Shown: positions 43,296 through 52,364 of the stretch, piece by piece
How the letters are laid out: every line of letters begins with the position of its first letter
How positions within the stretch are numbered: position 1 is the stretch's first letter
Assembly: GCA_022842465.1 (NCBI GenBank)
Contig: JALHPN010000003.1
Location: 1 to 64,000, forward strand
Length of the DNA: 64,000 bases
Direction: 5' to 3'
Source: Polyangiaceae bacterium
Lineage (GTDB): Bacteria; Myxococcota_A; Polyangia; Polyangiales; Polyangiaceae
Program-made: the position numbers and the translations under genes
The notes under the pieces: model-generated
Seen by the model: only the letters and a program-made list of their open reading frames with translations
Told to the model about the DNA's origin: nothing
Databases searched by the model: none

Positions 43296-44510
43296 CTAGA
43301 GCGGTCCGGTCCCTGCCGCGTCGGTGCGCACGATCGCCGTGCCGCCGTTGGGCGTCGCGATCATCGACGTGAACCCGGCGCCATCGGCGATGATGCCGCC
43401 GATGTGGAGCTCGTCAGGGGCGGGCGCGTCGAGACACACCCACGGCCCCCGCGGCGCGGCCTGCGCGTCGAGGGCGCGGAACGCGTGGTACCCCGACGCG
43501 TGCCGCACGAGCACGCCGAGCGAGTCTCCCTGGGCGGCGATCCCCTGTCCGCCTCCCACGAGCTCGTCCTTGGATCCCTCGAGCTTGTGCGCGGCGCCCG
43601 TGAGCCCGCCGAGCGCCGACAGAGGCGCGACGTGCGGCTCGCCCTTCACGTCGAAGAGGAGCGCCGCGCCCGTCGCCCCGCGCGTCGTCGCGCCGCGGAT
43701 CACCACGGGCTCGGTCGAGCCGAGCACGATGCGCGGGAGGCCGAGCTTCTGCGCCCCCGAGACGAGCTGGGCGTAGACGCGGTGCGCGAAGAGCCGCTCG
43801 CGCCGGAGCGCCCAGAGCACGAGGAAATCGCTCCCGTCGTTCGCGCGCGACGGGGCGACGGCCACCGAGAAGTCGTCGAAGCTCTCGCCCTGCTCCAGGA
43901 CGAGATCGGGCCCGAGCTTCGTCCCGTCGAACACGCGCGCGTGCACGGCGGGCTCCGGCGACTGCCACACGACGACCGCCTTCGCGCCGCTCGCGGCGAC
44001 GAACGCATCGCGTCCCTGGAAGGTCGGACCGAGCGCCTCCGGCAGAGAGGCCGGAGCGCCGTTCGCGTCGAAGCGACGGAAGACGACGTTCCCTCCCTCG
44101 ATGCCGACGGCGAACACGCCGGTGGCTCCGCCTGCCGCGCGACCGTCGGCACCGACCGGCGTGGGCGCGGCGCTCGGGCTGCTCCCGTCGGCGCCGAAGG
44201 TGACGAACCCCTCGCCGTTGAAGCCCGCGGCGACGCGGCGGTCGCCCAGGGCGTCGAGGGTCTTCATCCGCGCGCCGTACTTCTCCCGGAGCACGGGGAT
44301 CGGCGCGGCCGCCGTCGTCACGCACGCGACGTCGGGGTCACTCACGACCGTGAAGGGGACGCTCTCCTCGTACGTGGGTCGACCACCGTCGGAGGTGACA
44401 GGGAGCCCCCCGTCCGGAGCGGTGTTGGTCGTGGGACGGATGGCGTTGCCGCCGTCGTCACTGCATGCGAGCGCGGCGAGCGGGAGAAGCGAAGCGAGGA
44501 TGAGGCGCAT
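43296..44510 (-). CDS. Lipoprotein of unknown function, probable beta-propeller
   Basis: This 404-residue protein starts at ATG 44510, with lipobox ALAC and a Gly/Pro/Asp linker. The rest consists of repeated short beta-type stretches (GFNGEGFVTFGADG, VFAVGIEGGNVVFRRFDANG, AKAVVVWQSPEPAVHARVFDG, DFLVLWALRRERLFAHRVYAQL), consistent with a propeller. No enzymatic motif is found. It is convergent with the DUF3943-like gene and 9 bp downstream of the next lipoprotein. Confidence 0.72.
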   Translation of the reverse strand: MRLILASLLPLAALACSDDGGNAIRPTTNTAPDGGLPVTSDGGRPTYEESVPFTVVSDPDVACVTTAAAPIPVLREKYGARMKTLDALGDRRVAAGFNGEGFVTFGADGSSPSAAPTPVGADGRAAGGATGVFAVGIEGGNVVFRRFDANGAPASLPEALGPTFQGRDAFVAASGAKAVVVWQSPEPAVHARVFDGTKLGPDLVLEQGESFDDFSVAVAPSRANDGSDFLVLWALRRERLFAHRVYAQLVSGAQKLGLPRIVLGSTEPVVIRGATTRGATGAALLFDVKGEPHVAPLSALGGLTGAAHKLEGSKDELVGGGQGIAAQGDSLGVLVRHASGYHAFRALDAQAAPRGPWVCLDAPAPDELHIGGIIADGAGFTSMIATPNGGTAIVRTDAAGTGPL

Positions 44511-44519
44511 GAGCGGAGA

Positions 44520-46115
44520 TCATTCGGTGGGGACGCAGTCGTAGGAGACGGCCCACGACACGACGGTGGGCGCCGCGAGCGTGTTGGCGGTGGGGATGAG
44601 CCGGATCTTCAGATCGAGCTTCGAGAACGTCGAACCGCCCGCCGTCACGCCGTCGGCCCAGGTCGCGAGATCGACGGGGCACTTGGGCTGCGGCCCTGCG
44701 GGGCCTGCGGCGCTGCAGTTGACGGTCGACGTGGTGGTCGCATCCCCGATGATCGCCTCCGGAGCGCTCGACGTGCCGCCGTCGACCAGCGTGGTCGACA
44801 AGGTCCCGTAGAACTCGACCTTCGAGTTGTTCGGGGTCCCGGCGTCCGTCCCGCAGGCGCCGGGGCTGCACGGCACCGTCGCGTTGTAGGTGAGCCACTT
44901 CCAGCGCGGCTTCGTACCGGACTGGCACGCGGCCGTGTACGTGAAGAGCTTGTCGGTCTGGGTGAAGGTGACGCCGGACGTGCCGCAGCTGCCGCCCTTG
45001 ACCTTCACGTCGGCCCAGTTGTTGTTGCAGCCCGGTCCCGTCGCGGCCGCGGCCGTGAGGTCGCCGCCACACTCGGCGATCGCCTTGTTCGCGTTGACGT
45101 ACGTGACGGGGTTGCCGTTTCCGGTCCACGCCGGGCAGTTCGCGTTCGTGACGCGGAAGCAGCGCCCGGGCAGGAGGACGCCGCCGGGGATGGCGGGGGA
45201 GCACGCGACGGCGTTGGTCGGGCACGTCCCCGACGCGAACGTGGAGCTACCGAAGTTGCCGTTGCCGTTGTCGAGGGAGAGGGCGACGCTCGCCGCGGTG
45301 AGCGTCGTGTTGCCGCGGTTGCACACGTTGAAGCCCGGCGTGCCGGCGAGGACGCACGCCGCGCTGACGGTCACGTCGACGCCGGGGCACGTGGCGGCCG
45401 ACCACCGACGGTTCGCGGCGTCCCAGCGCGGGTCCGTCGTCGCGGACGTGTCCCAGTTGGCGACGCACTCGCCCTCGCCGCCGTTCCGGCTCCGGTCGCA
45501 GTGCGTGTCGGCGAGGCACGAGTCCCAGATCGAGTAGTGGTCCTCGCCGTTGCACTTCCGCTTGTACGGAGCGCCGGGAGCCACGTCGTTGCAGCCTTTC
45601 GCGGAGGAGCCGCAGTCCGACTTTCCGGCGAAGCCGCCGGGCGCGCCGCCGAAGATGTCGGTCGTGTTGTAGATGAAGGTCGGCGGGCCCTGGGTCGGCG
45701 CCTGCGCGTCGGTCTCGTTGTAGCCGACGCAGTTCGGGTCGCACGGGTCCTGCGTGCAGACGCCCGCGTCCGCCGTGGGCACCGCGAGCGGGCGGAGGCC
45801 GGTGTCCTGCGGGAGCGACTGCGCGGCCATGATGTCGATGCCCATGAGCGTGATCGACTGGCCGCCGCACGCGGACCACACGCCGCCACGGCACTCTTGC
45901 TGGCCCTCGAAGCAGCTCAGCGTCGTCCCGTCGTCCCCGCGCTTCACGCGACACGTGCGGACGGTCCCCTCCGGCGAGCACGGGCCGCTGAGCGGGTTGA
46001 AGCCGGAGCCCGAGCCGTCCGCGCCAGCGCCCGGCATGGACGACGAGCCGCATCCGACGACGATGCCGATCGCGAGGATCACGGCGCCGGTGGCGCCCTT
46101 CCATCGTCCCTTCAT
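44520..46115 (-). CDS. Large Cys-rich lipoprotein of unknown function
   Basis: This 531-residue protein starts at ATG 46115, with lipobox GIVVGC followed by a Ser/Gly linker. It is rich in cysteines arranged in pairs (GPCSPEGTVRTC, CFEGQQECRGGVWSACGG, CTQDPCDPNCVG, DSCLADTHC) like secreted myxobacterial surface proteins, followed by a beta-rich C-terminal domain (LDLKIRLIPTANTLAAPTVVSWAVSYDC). No catalytic motif is seen. It is probably co-transcribed with the downstream lipoprotein. Confidence 0.75.
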   Translation of the reverse strand: MKGRWKGATGAVILAIGIVVGCGSSSMPGAGADGSGSGFNPLSGPCSPEGTVRTCRVKRGDDGTTLSCFEGQQECRGGVWSACGGQSITLMGIDIMAAQSLPQDTGLRPLAVPTADAGVCTQDPCDPNCVGYNETDAQAPTQGPPTFIYNTTDIFGGAPGGFAGKSDCGSSAKGCNDVAPGAPYKRKCNGEDHYSIWDSCLADTHCDRSRNGGEGECVANWDTSATTDPRWDAANRRWSAATCPGVDVTVSAACVLAGTPGFNVCNRGNTTLTAASVALSLDNGNGNFGSSTFASGTCPTNAVACSPAIPGGVLLPGRCFRVTNANCPAWTGNGNPVTYVNANKAIAECGGDLTAAAATGPGCNNNWADVKVKGGSCGTSGVTFTQTDKLFTYTAACQSGTKPRWKWLTYNATVPCSPGACGTDAGTPNNSKVEFYGTLSTTLVDGGTSSAPEAIIGDATTTSTVNCSAAGPAGPQPKCPVDLATWADGVTAGGSTFSKLDLKIRLIPTANTLAAPTVVSWAVSYDCVPTE

Positions 46116-46325
46116 CCAGCCCTCCGCCGCCCCGACCCGCCCGGGGCGCGCTGCATCGGTCGACACATGCACGCCCCGATCCTACCCCGCCCGGACCGGG
46201 TACTGGCCCAGGTACGGAGGAAACCCGCGATCGCCGCGCCACGAGGTCCGCAACTAGGTCAGAGTGTCGAACATCTTGCGGGGCGCACGTGCCCCGACGC
46301 CGACGTCGGACCTCGCACCCTCCGG

Positions 46326-47528
46326 TCACTTGCTCGCGCCGTCCACCTTGCGCGCGACGGTGCCTCGCGGGTGGTCGAACCAGCCCGGGTCCGCGTAGCT
46401 CGTGAGGCCCGACCGCACCTTCAGCACGGTGAACATCCCGCCCATCTCCACCGGTCCGAACGGCCCCTGGCCGGTCATCATCGGCAGCGTGTTCTTCGGG
46501 CGTCCCATCTCCATCATGTTGCCCATCCCCGTCTCGCCCATCGCCATGTAGCCCGGCAGGAGCGCCTTCACCCGGTCCTCGAGCGCGGCCGGCTGCTTCA
46601 CGCCGAGCATGTTGGGGACTTCGTGCCCCATCGCGTTCATCGTGTGGTGCGACTTGTGGCAGTGGAAGGCCCAGTCTCCTTCCACGTTCGCGACGAGCTC
46701 GATCGTCCGCGTCGAGCCGACCGGCACGTTCACGGTCGTCTCGGGGCGGCGCGCCGAGAGGGGGACCTCGCCGCCGTCCGTCGCGACCTCCTGGAACTGG
46801 TAGCCGTGGAGATGGATGGGGTGGCTGTCCATGGAGAGGTTCCCGAACGTGAAGCGCACGCGCTCCCCCTTCTTCACGACCCATGGATCGGTCCCCGGGT
46901 ACACGCGGCTGTTGAACGTGAAGAGGTTGAAGTCGGTCATGACGTTCGGGTTCGGGGTCGCCGTGCCCGGCTCGACGAACCACTCGCCGAGCATGACGAC
47001 GAAGTGACGGTCGACCCTGGGCGCCTCGGGCGCCTTCGGATGGATCACGAAGAAGCCGCTCATGCCGAGCGCCATCTGCACCATCTCGTCCGAGTGCGGG
47101 TGGTACATGAAGACGCCGTGCTGCTCGAGCGTGAGGTCGTAGACGTACGTCTCGTTCGGCTCGACGTGGGGCTGGTTCAGCCCTGCGACGCCGTCCATTC
47201 CGTTCGGGAGCAGGATGCCGTGGAGATGGAGGCTCGTCCGCTCGGGGAGCTTGTTGGTGAGGTAGATGCGCACGTGATCCCCCTCGACGGCCTCGATGGT
47301 CGGCCCCGGCGTGGAGCCGTCGTAGCCCCACGCGTTGACGATCATCCCCGGAGCGAGCTCCCGCTTCACGGGCTCCGCCGTGAGACGGAACTCCTTCGCG
47401 CCGTCCTTCGCGATCACGAACGGAAGCGTGCGCCCGTTCGGCGTGACGACGGGCACGTACGCCGACGCCACGCGCGGTAGCAGGACGAGGAGGGTGAGGA
47501 CGAGGAGGACGAATCGGAGGGGCTTCAT
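46326..47528 (-). CDS. Multicopper oxidase
   Basis: This 400-residue protein has a Sec-type signal peptide without twin arginines (FVLLVLTLLVLLPRVASA). All four copper motifs are present: HLHG, YHPHSDE, HPIHLHGY and HCHKSHHTMNAM, the last supplying the type 1 Cys, His and Met. A Met-rich tail segment (MAMGETGMGNMMEMG) resembles copper-sensing stretches of CueO/CopA. It probably oxidises Cu(I) in the periplasm. Its start overlaps the tolC-like stop by ATGA. It is the last gene of the copper operon. Myxococcus xanthus CorE controls such an oxidase, which fits the sigma factor gene upstream. Confidence 0.93.
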   Translation of the reverse strand: MKPLRFVLLVLTLLVLLPRVASAYVPVVTPNGRTLPFVIAKDGAKEFRLTAEPVKRELAPGMIVNAWGYDGSTPGPTIEAVEGDHVRIYLTNKLPERTSLHLHGILLPNGMDGVAGLNQPHVEPNETYVYDLTLEQHGVFMYHPHSDEMVQMALGMSGFFVIHPKAPEAPRVDRHFVVMLGEWFVEPGTATPNPNVMTDFNLFTFNSRVYPGTDPWVVKKGERVRFTFGNLSMDSHPIHLHGYQFQEVATDGGEVPLSARRPETTVNVPVGSTRTIELVANVEGDWAFHCHKSHHTMNAMGHEVPNMLGVKQPAALEDRVKALLPGYMAMGETGMGNMMEMGRPKNTLPMMTGQGPFGPVEMGGMFTVLKVRSGLTSYADPGWFDHPRGTVARKVDGASK

Positions 47529-48904
47529 GGCAGGTCTCGCGTGGGCAGGGGTCCGAGGGGCGCGCCGACGGCGCGTTCGAGATCGCTCCGCGCGATCCAG
47601 TAGTCGCGCAGGGCTTCGATGGATTCACGCCAGGCGTCGAGCTCGGCTTGCTTCGCCTGGACGAGCGCGTACACGCCGAGCAGCATCGCGTCGTACTGCT
47701 CCTGGGAGAGCGTGACGACGCGCTCGCGGAGCGGGACGACGACCTTCGCGTACTCCTCCACGACGCCGCGGCTGGTGAGGACGCGCGCGCGCGAGGAGCG
47801 GACGTCGGCGCGGATCTCGATCGCGAGCGCGTCCTTCGACCGCTCCGCCTGGCGCTGGTAAGCCTCGAGGCGGGCGATCTGCGCCTGCCGCTGATCGAAG
47901 AGGGGGATCTCGATGGCCACGCTGGGGCCGAACGAGAAGCGCTTTCTCTCGCGCAGGCGCCCCGCCTCGACGTTCACGTCGACCTTTCCGACCCAGCGCG
48001 TCGTCTTCGCGAGGGAGAGGGCCTGACCGACCGTCTGCACGTTCCGGCGGGCGGCGGCGAGGTCGAGGCGCTTCTCCATCGCGCGAGACTCGAGGTGATC
48101 GAGCGGAGCCTCCTCGGCGGGGAGATCCGGGAGACGCGGCGCAGCGCGCCAGGCAGCGCGCGCGCCCCACGACCCGAGGAGTCGGTTCAGCCGCTCGCGC
48201 GCGACGGCAGACTCCCCTTCCGCGCGCCGGCGGTCGAGCGAGGTCTGCGCCGCGAGCGCGAGCTGCGAGCGGAGTCCGAGCTCGTTCAGGTTCCCCGCAT
48301 CGTACTGCCGTCGCGCGAGATCGGAGGACACCGAGGACGCCTCCTCCACGAGACGTCGCATCGCGACGTCCTGCTCCGCCGCCTGCGCGGTGTAGAAGGC
48401 CTCGCGCACCTCGCCTGCGAGGGCGAGGACCTCGTCGGCGACCGCGAGCTTCGTCCTCTCGAGCTCCGTCGCAGCCAGGCGCTTGCGGAGCGGCAAGGTG
48501 AGCAGCTCGAGGAAGCCCTGCTCGACGTTCGCAAAGAGGTTCGGCGCGATGTGCTCCGACTCCCACGCGGTGCGCCCGAGGGCGAACGTCGGGTTCTGGA
48601 GGAGGCCGGCCTGGACGAGGTCGGCCTGCGAGATCGCGAGCTCCTCGAAGGAGGCCTGGAGCGTGGGGTTCGCGAGGAGGGCGATCTGGACGGCGGCGTC
48701 CACGTCGAGATCCTTCGTGAGGAGGCGATCGATCGCGCGCTCCGCGGCTCGATCGTCGTCGGTCCCCTGGTTCCACCGGATCGTGTGACCCGTCTGGGCA
48801 CGCACGGTCTTCGTGACGTCCTCGAACGGCGCCTTGGCGGACGTTGACGCGCAGCCGGCGAGGAAGGTCAGCGTCGCGGCGGCGATGATCGCGCGGAGAC
48901 CCAT
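47525..48904 (-). CDS. TolC-family outer-membrane efflux lipoprotein (CusC-like)
   Basis: This 459-residue protein has a lipobox (LTFLAGC) and the long-helix TolC pattern: LDVDAAVQIALLANPTLQASFEELAISQADLVQAGLLQNP, repeated later as AMEKRLDLAAARRNVQTVGQALSLAK and IPLFDQRQAQIARLEAYQRQA. It would form a trimeric outer-membrane exit duct. Its expected RND pump and membrane-fusion partners (CusA, CusB) are not in this operon or window. It lies between the metal-binding lipoprotein and the multicopper oxidase. Confidence 0.9.
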   Translation of the reverse strand: MGLRAIIAAATLTFLAGCASTSAKAPFEDVTKTVRAQTGHTIRWNQGTDDDRAAERAIDRLLTKDLDVDAAVQIALLANPTLQASFEELAISQADLVQAGLLQNPTFALGRTAWESEHIAPNLFANVEQGFLELLTLPLRKRLAATELERTKLAVADEVLALAGEVREAFYTAQAAEQDVAMRRLVEEASSVSSDLARRQYDAGNLNELGLRSQLALAAQTSLDRRRAEGESAVARERLNRLLGSWGARAAWRAAPRLPDLPAEEAPLDHLESRAMEKRLDLAAARRNVQTVGQALSLAKTTRWVGKVDVNVEAGRLRERKRFSFGPSVAIEIPLFDQRQAQIARLEAYQRQAERSKDALAIEIRADVRSSRARVLTSRGVVEEYAKVVVPLRERVVTLSQEQYDAMLLGVYALVQAKQAELDAWRESIEALRDYWIARSDLERAVGAPLGPLPTRDLP

Positions 48905-48908
48905 GGCG

Positions 48909-49184
48909 TCACCCGGCCGGCACGAGCTTCATGTTGCACTTGGGACAGAGGCCCTCCTCGTCGGAGACGACCTCGGGGTGCATCGGGCAGACGAAGCGCG
49001 TCGCGCTCGCTGCCGCCGACGCGATCGCGCGCGGTGGGGCGCCCTCGGGAGCGTCCGGGCTCGAAGGATCACGCGTCGAGGTGGACACCGGCGCCGGAGG
49101 CGGGGCGCAGGCGAGGAGCGCAGGCGCGGCGACCGCGGCGCCGAGCGTCTCGAGGAAGACTCGCCGAGAGAGCAGGCGGCACAT
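48909..49184 (-). CDS. Tat-exported heavy-metal-binding lipoprotein
   Basis: This 91-residue protein starts with a twin-arginine-like motif (SRRVFLETLG) and a lipobox (ALLAC), then a Ser/Pro/Ala linker and a C-terminal FVCPMHPEVVSDEEGLCPKCNMKLVP. That last segment is the heavy-metal-binding (YHS-like) domain found in CusB and some CopA proteins, with CPMHP and CPKC ligands. It could buffer or shuttle periplasmic copper. The spacing to copZ (3 bp) and to the tolC-like gene (4 bp) shows an operon. Confidence 0.85.
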   Translation of the reverse strand: MCRLLSRRVFLETLGAAVAAPALLACAPPPAPVSTSTRDPSSPDAPEGAPPRAIASAAASATRFVCPMHPEVVSDEEGLCPKCNMKLVPAG

Positions 49185-49187
49185 CGC

Positions 49188-49412
49188 TCAACCTCCCGTC
49201 GTCCGCGCGGGGTAGCCCGCGTCACCGAGCGCGCCTACGAGGTCGGCGACGGTCGCCTGGTCCTCGTCGAGCGAAGCGCGTACGCGACCGTCGCGGAGGG
49301 CGACCTCGACCGCGACGACACCGCCGACGCGGCGAAGGGCGCTCTCCACGTGGTGGACGCACGAGGCGCAGCTCATGCCTTCGACGTCCAGGATGATCTC
49401 TCGGGTGGTCAT
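49188..49412 (-). CDS. copZ: CopZ-like copper chaperone (HMA domain)
   Basis: This 74-residue cytoplasmic metallochaperone has the GMSCASC Cu(I) site and the ferredoxin-like fold sequence (VHHVESALRRVGGVVAVEVALRDGRVRASLDE). It delivers Cu(I) to the HMA domain of CopA. A candidate sigma-dependent promoter (49455-49480) lies 43 bp upstream and overlaps the end of the sigma factor gene, so it can be transcribed separately from copA. Confidence 0.9.
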   Translation of the reverse strand: MTTREIILDVEGMSCASCVHHVESALRRVGGVVAVEVALRDGRVRASLDEDQATVADLVGALGDAGYPARTTGG

Positions 49413-49454
49413 CGTCGTCTCTCCTTCGCGAACCTTCCGGGCTCGCAGGGAGGA

Positions 49455-49480
49455 GACGCGACGGGCCTCCCGGCATTACA
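49455..49480 (-). promoter_or_regulatory. Candidate CorE-type ECF promoter of copZ
   Basis: On the minus strand TGTAATGC (49480-49473) is followed after 13 nt by GCGTC (49459-49455). Read as -35 TGTAAT and -10 CGTC, the spacing is 16 nt, typical of ECF promoters. The same element with the same spacing occurs upstream of copA at 52307-52332. It lies partly within the stop region of the sigma gene. Confidence 0.65.
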
Positions 49481-50030
49481 CCTCGTTCGCCGGCGCGCGC
49501 GCTCCGCAGGTGCACGCGAGACAGCCGTGCTCGGCGCAGGTGCCGCAGGAGACGGCGACCTGCTTCCGGAGGGCCTCCCGCGCGCGGAACACGCGGACCG
49601 CGGCGTTGCTCTTCGTGATCCCCTGCTCGTCCGCGAAGGCGTCGACGCGGAGCCCGTCGACCTCGATGCGCCGGATCGCCTCCGCGTACTCGGGCTTCAA
49701 CGTGTCGGCGAGGCGGGCGACGCAACGGCATACCTCGTCGCGCATCGTCTCGTTCGGCTCCTCGGTCTTCTCGATCTCCTCCGCGAAGAGCGCGAGCGCC
49801 TTGTCCGCCACCTTCGCGCGCCGCCAGTAGTCGACGGTCGCGTTGCGGAGGGTGCGGTAGAACCAGGGCACGACCGCCTCGTCGTCGCGCAGCCCATCGA
49901 GCTTCTCCAGCCCGCGCGTGAAGGCCTCCTGCAAGATGTCCTCCGCGACGTCCCTGCGACCGACCCGCCGCTCGAGGAAGCGGAGGAACTCGCGGTGGTT
50001 TTCGACGAGCACGCGCTTCACGTCGTCCAT
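49476..50030 (-). CDS. CorE-like ECF sigma factor with C-terminal Cys-rich domain
   Basis: This 184-residue sigma factor starts at ATG 50030. Region 2 is [36 protein letters not shown] and [16 protein letters not shown]. Region 4 is [42 protein letters not shown]. The C-terminus adds [16 protein letters not shown], a five-cysteine cluster like the metal-sensing domain of Myxococcus xanthus CorE (ECF44 group), which acts without an anti-sigma and responds to copper. No anti-sigma gene is present here. It overlaps the end of copA by 13 bp, so it is co-expressed with its presumed targets. Confidence 0.88.
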   Translation of the reverse strand: MDDVKRVLVENHREFLRFLERRVGRRDVAEDILQEAFTRGLEKLDGLRDDEAVVPWFYRTLRNATVDYWRRAKVADKALALFAEEIEKTEEPNETMRDEVCRCVARLADTLKPEYAEAIRRIEVDGLRVDAFADEQGITKSNAAVRVFRAREALRKQVAVSCGTCAEHGCLACTCGARAPANEV

Positions 50031-52285
50031 GACGATCCCTTAGCGAACGTTCGTAGGCGAAGCGAGCTTGCGAGCACCGAGACGCTCGAGAGGGACATCA
50101 GGGCGCTCGCGACGAGCGGGGAGAGCTGCCAGCCCGTCCACGGGAAGAGGAGCCCGGCCGCGAGCGGGAGCCCGACGACGTTGTAGACGAAGGCCCAGAA
50201 CAAGTTCTGCCGGATGGTCCGCATGGTCGCGCGGGCGAGGGCGAGCGCGAGCGGGAGACGGGCGATGCCCCCGCGGAGGAGCGCGATGTCGGCGGCGGCG
50301 ATCGCCACGTCGGCGCCGGTCCCCACCGCGATCCCGACGTCGGCCCCCGCGAGGGCGGGCGCGTCGTTGACGCCGTCGCCGACCATCGCGACGACGTGGC
50401 CCTGCGCGCGCTCTCGCGTCACGACGGCGGCTTTGCCCTCCGGTCTCACCTCGGCGACGACGTCGTCGACGCCCACGTGGGCCGCGATCGCGCGCGCGGT
50501 CCGCTCGCGGTCGCCGGTCACGATCGCGACGCTGATCCCCAGCGCGCGAAGCTCGTCGACGGCGCGCCGTGCGCTCGGCGGCGGCGTATCGGCGACCGCG
50601 ACGATCCCGGCGAGCGCGCCGTCGACCGCGACGAAGAACGGCGTCCGGCCGTGAGCGGCGAGGCGCTGGGCTTCTTCTTCGAGCGCGCCGGCGTCGCTCC
50701 CCTGCGACGCGAGGAAGGAAGCGGTGCCGACCCGCACGCGTCGGCCGAGCACGACGGCCTCGATCCCGCCGCCGGCGACGCTGCGGAAGTCGGTCCCCTC
50801 GGCGAGCGAGAGGCCGCGTCGGGTCGCTCCCTCGACCACTGCGCGTCCGACGGGGTGCTCGCTCGCCCGCTCGGCGCTCGCGACGAGCGCGAGGAGGGCA
50901 TCCTCCCCGAGGCCCGAGCGATCGACGACGTCCGTGAGCGCCGGCCGTCCCTCGGTGAGGGTGCCCGTCTTGTCGAGGAGGACCCGATCGACGCGGCTCG
51001 CGGCCTCCAGCGCCGCGCCGCCCTTGACGAGGATCCCGAGCTCCGCGCCGCGTCCGGTCCCGACGGCGACCGCGGCAGGCGTCGCGAGGCCGAGCGCGCA
51101 AGGGCAGGCGATGACGAGCACGGACACGAACCGCTCGACCGCGATCGCGATCCCGTCGCTCGTCGGGTCGACCGCGAGCCACACCGCGAGCGTGACGAGC
51201 GCGATGCCGAGGACGATCGGAACGAAGATTCCGCTCACGGTGTCGGCGAGACGCGCGATGGGCGCCTTCGAACCTTGCGCCCGTTCGACCGCCTCGACGA
51301 TGCGCGCGAGGGCGCTCCCCCTCCCCACCGCCGCGACACGCACGACGACGGCGCCGCTTCCGTTGAGCGTTCCGCCGTAGACAGGGTCGCCGGGAGCCTT
51401 GTCGACGGGCAGGCTCTCGCCCGTGAGCATCGACTCGTCGATCGCGGAGTCGCCTCGTTCGATCACGCCGTCGGCCGGCAGGCGCTCTCCCGGGCGAACG
51501 AGGACGAGCTCCCCGGTCGCGAGCGCGCTCACGGGAGTGTCCTCTTCGCGGTCGCCCACGATCCGGTGCGCGATCGCCGGCTGGAGGGAGACGAGGCCGC
51601 GGACCGCGCCGGCGAGGCGCTTCCGGGCGCGCGCCTCGAGCGTCTTGCCGAACAGCACGAAGACGAGCACCGCGGACGACGCCTCGAAGTAGAGGTGGGG
51701 GACCCGGCCGTGGCCGGCGTGCGGGAAGAGCCCCGGAAAGACGAGCGCCGCGAGGGAGTAGACGAAGGCGGCGCCGGTGCCGATCGCGATCAACGTGTTC
51801 ATGTCCGCCGCGCGATGGCGCGCCGCGGCCCACGCGAGACGGAAGAAGCGACGGCCGGGTCCGAGCACGACCGGCGCGGCGAGCGCGAGCTGTAGCCAGC
51901 GCCCCGGCGCCGTCTCGGCCCACGGAAGGAGGCCATGGGACATGGCGAGGACGAGCAAGGGGACCGTGAGGCCCGTGGCGACGACGAGGTCTCGGCGCAG
52001 CGCCTGGAGCTCCCGGTCCTCCGCGTCCGCCAGGATCTGCCGCTCGGGCTCGCGGACGGGCTCGTAGCCGGCCGCTTCCACCGCCGCGGCGAGCGCGGCG
52101 AGCGGGGTGCCGTCGGTCGCGACGCGAACGGTCGCGCGATGGGTGACGAGGTTCACCTTCGCGTCGGTGACGCCGTCGACCGCGCGGAGCGCCTTCTCGA
52201 CGCGGCCGACGCAGGCCGCGCAGGTCATCCCGAGGACGCCGAGCTCGACCGTGGTGGTGGTGGTGTCATCTACGCTGAGGTCCAT
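50018..52285 (-). CDS. copA: Cu(I)-exporting P1B-type ATPase
   Basis: This 755-residue transporter has an N-terminal HMA domain ([15 protein letters not shown]), eight expected helices, the copper-specific membrane motif CPC in [13 protein letters not shown], phosphorylation motif [13 protein letters not shown] ([10 protein letters not shown]), HP locus ([12 protein letters not shown]), and [17 protein letters not shown]. The C-terminal helix pair has [11 protein letters not shown] and [12 protein letters not shown], as in Cu(I) pumps. It pumps Cu(I) out of the cytoplasm. Its end overlaps the start of the sigma factor by 13 bp. A candidate promoter lies 22 bp upstream. Confidence 0.96.
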   Translation of the reverse strand: MDLSVDDTTTTTVELGVLGMTCAACVGRVEKALRAVDGVTDAKVNLVTHRATVRVATDGTPLAALAAAVEAAGYEPVREPERQILADAEDRELQALRRDLVVATGLTVPLLVLAMSHGLLPWAETAPGRWLQLALAAPVVLGPGRRFFRLAWAAARHRAADMNTLIAIGTGAAFVYSLAALVFPGLFPHAGHGRVPHLYFEASSAVLVFVLFGKTLEARARKRLAGAVRGLVSLQPAIAHRIVGDREEDTPVSALATGELVLVRPGERLPADGVIERGDSAIDESMLTGESLPVDKAPGDPVYGGTLNGSGAVVVRVAAVGRGSALARIVEAVERAQGSKAPIARLADTVSGIFVPIVLGIALVTLAVWLAVDPTSDGIAIAVERFVSVLVIACPCALGLATPAAVAVGTGRGAELGILVKGGAALEAASRVDRVLLDKTGTLTEGRPALTDVVDRSGLGEDALLALVASAERASEHPVGRAVVEGATRRGLSLAEGTDFRSVAGGGIEAVVLGRRVRVGTASFLASQGSDAGALEEEAQRLAAHGRTPFFVAVDGALAGIVAVADTPPPSARRAVDELRALGISVAIVTGDRERTARAIAAHVGVDDVVAEVRPEGKAAVVTRERAQGHVVAMVGDGVNDAPALAGADVGIAVGTGADVAIAAADIALLRGGIARLPLALALARATMRTIRQNLFWAFVYNVVGLPLAAGLLFPWTGWQLSPLVASALMSLSSVSVLASSLRLRTFAKGSSWTT

Positions 52286-52306
52286 GGGCCGGTCTCCGCC
52301 CCTTCC

Positions 52307-52332
52307 GACGCAGGCGGGACCTCCGCATTACA
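52307..52332 (-). promoter_or_regulatory. Candidate CorE-type ECF promoter of copA
   Basis: On the minus strand TGTAATGC (52332-52325), 13 nt, then GCGTC (52311-52307), identical in both boxes and spacing to the element before copZ. The -10-like box ends 22 bp before the copA ATG. It is within the 79-bp gap between the KaiC-family gene and copA, so it gives copA its own start. Confidence 0.7.
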
Positions 52333-52364
52333 GTGGACCGCTCGAAACGCCCGGACGCGAGCGC

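Noticed and set aside
42945-47480. 1511-residue plus-strand ORF
   Set aside because: It is an Arg/Ala-rich shadow of four minus-strand genes (lipoproteins and multicopper oxidase) plus the DUF3943-like gene in another frame. It has no recognisable domain.
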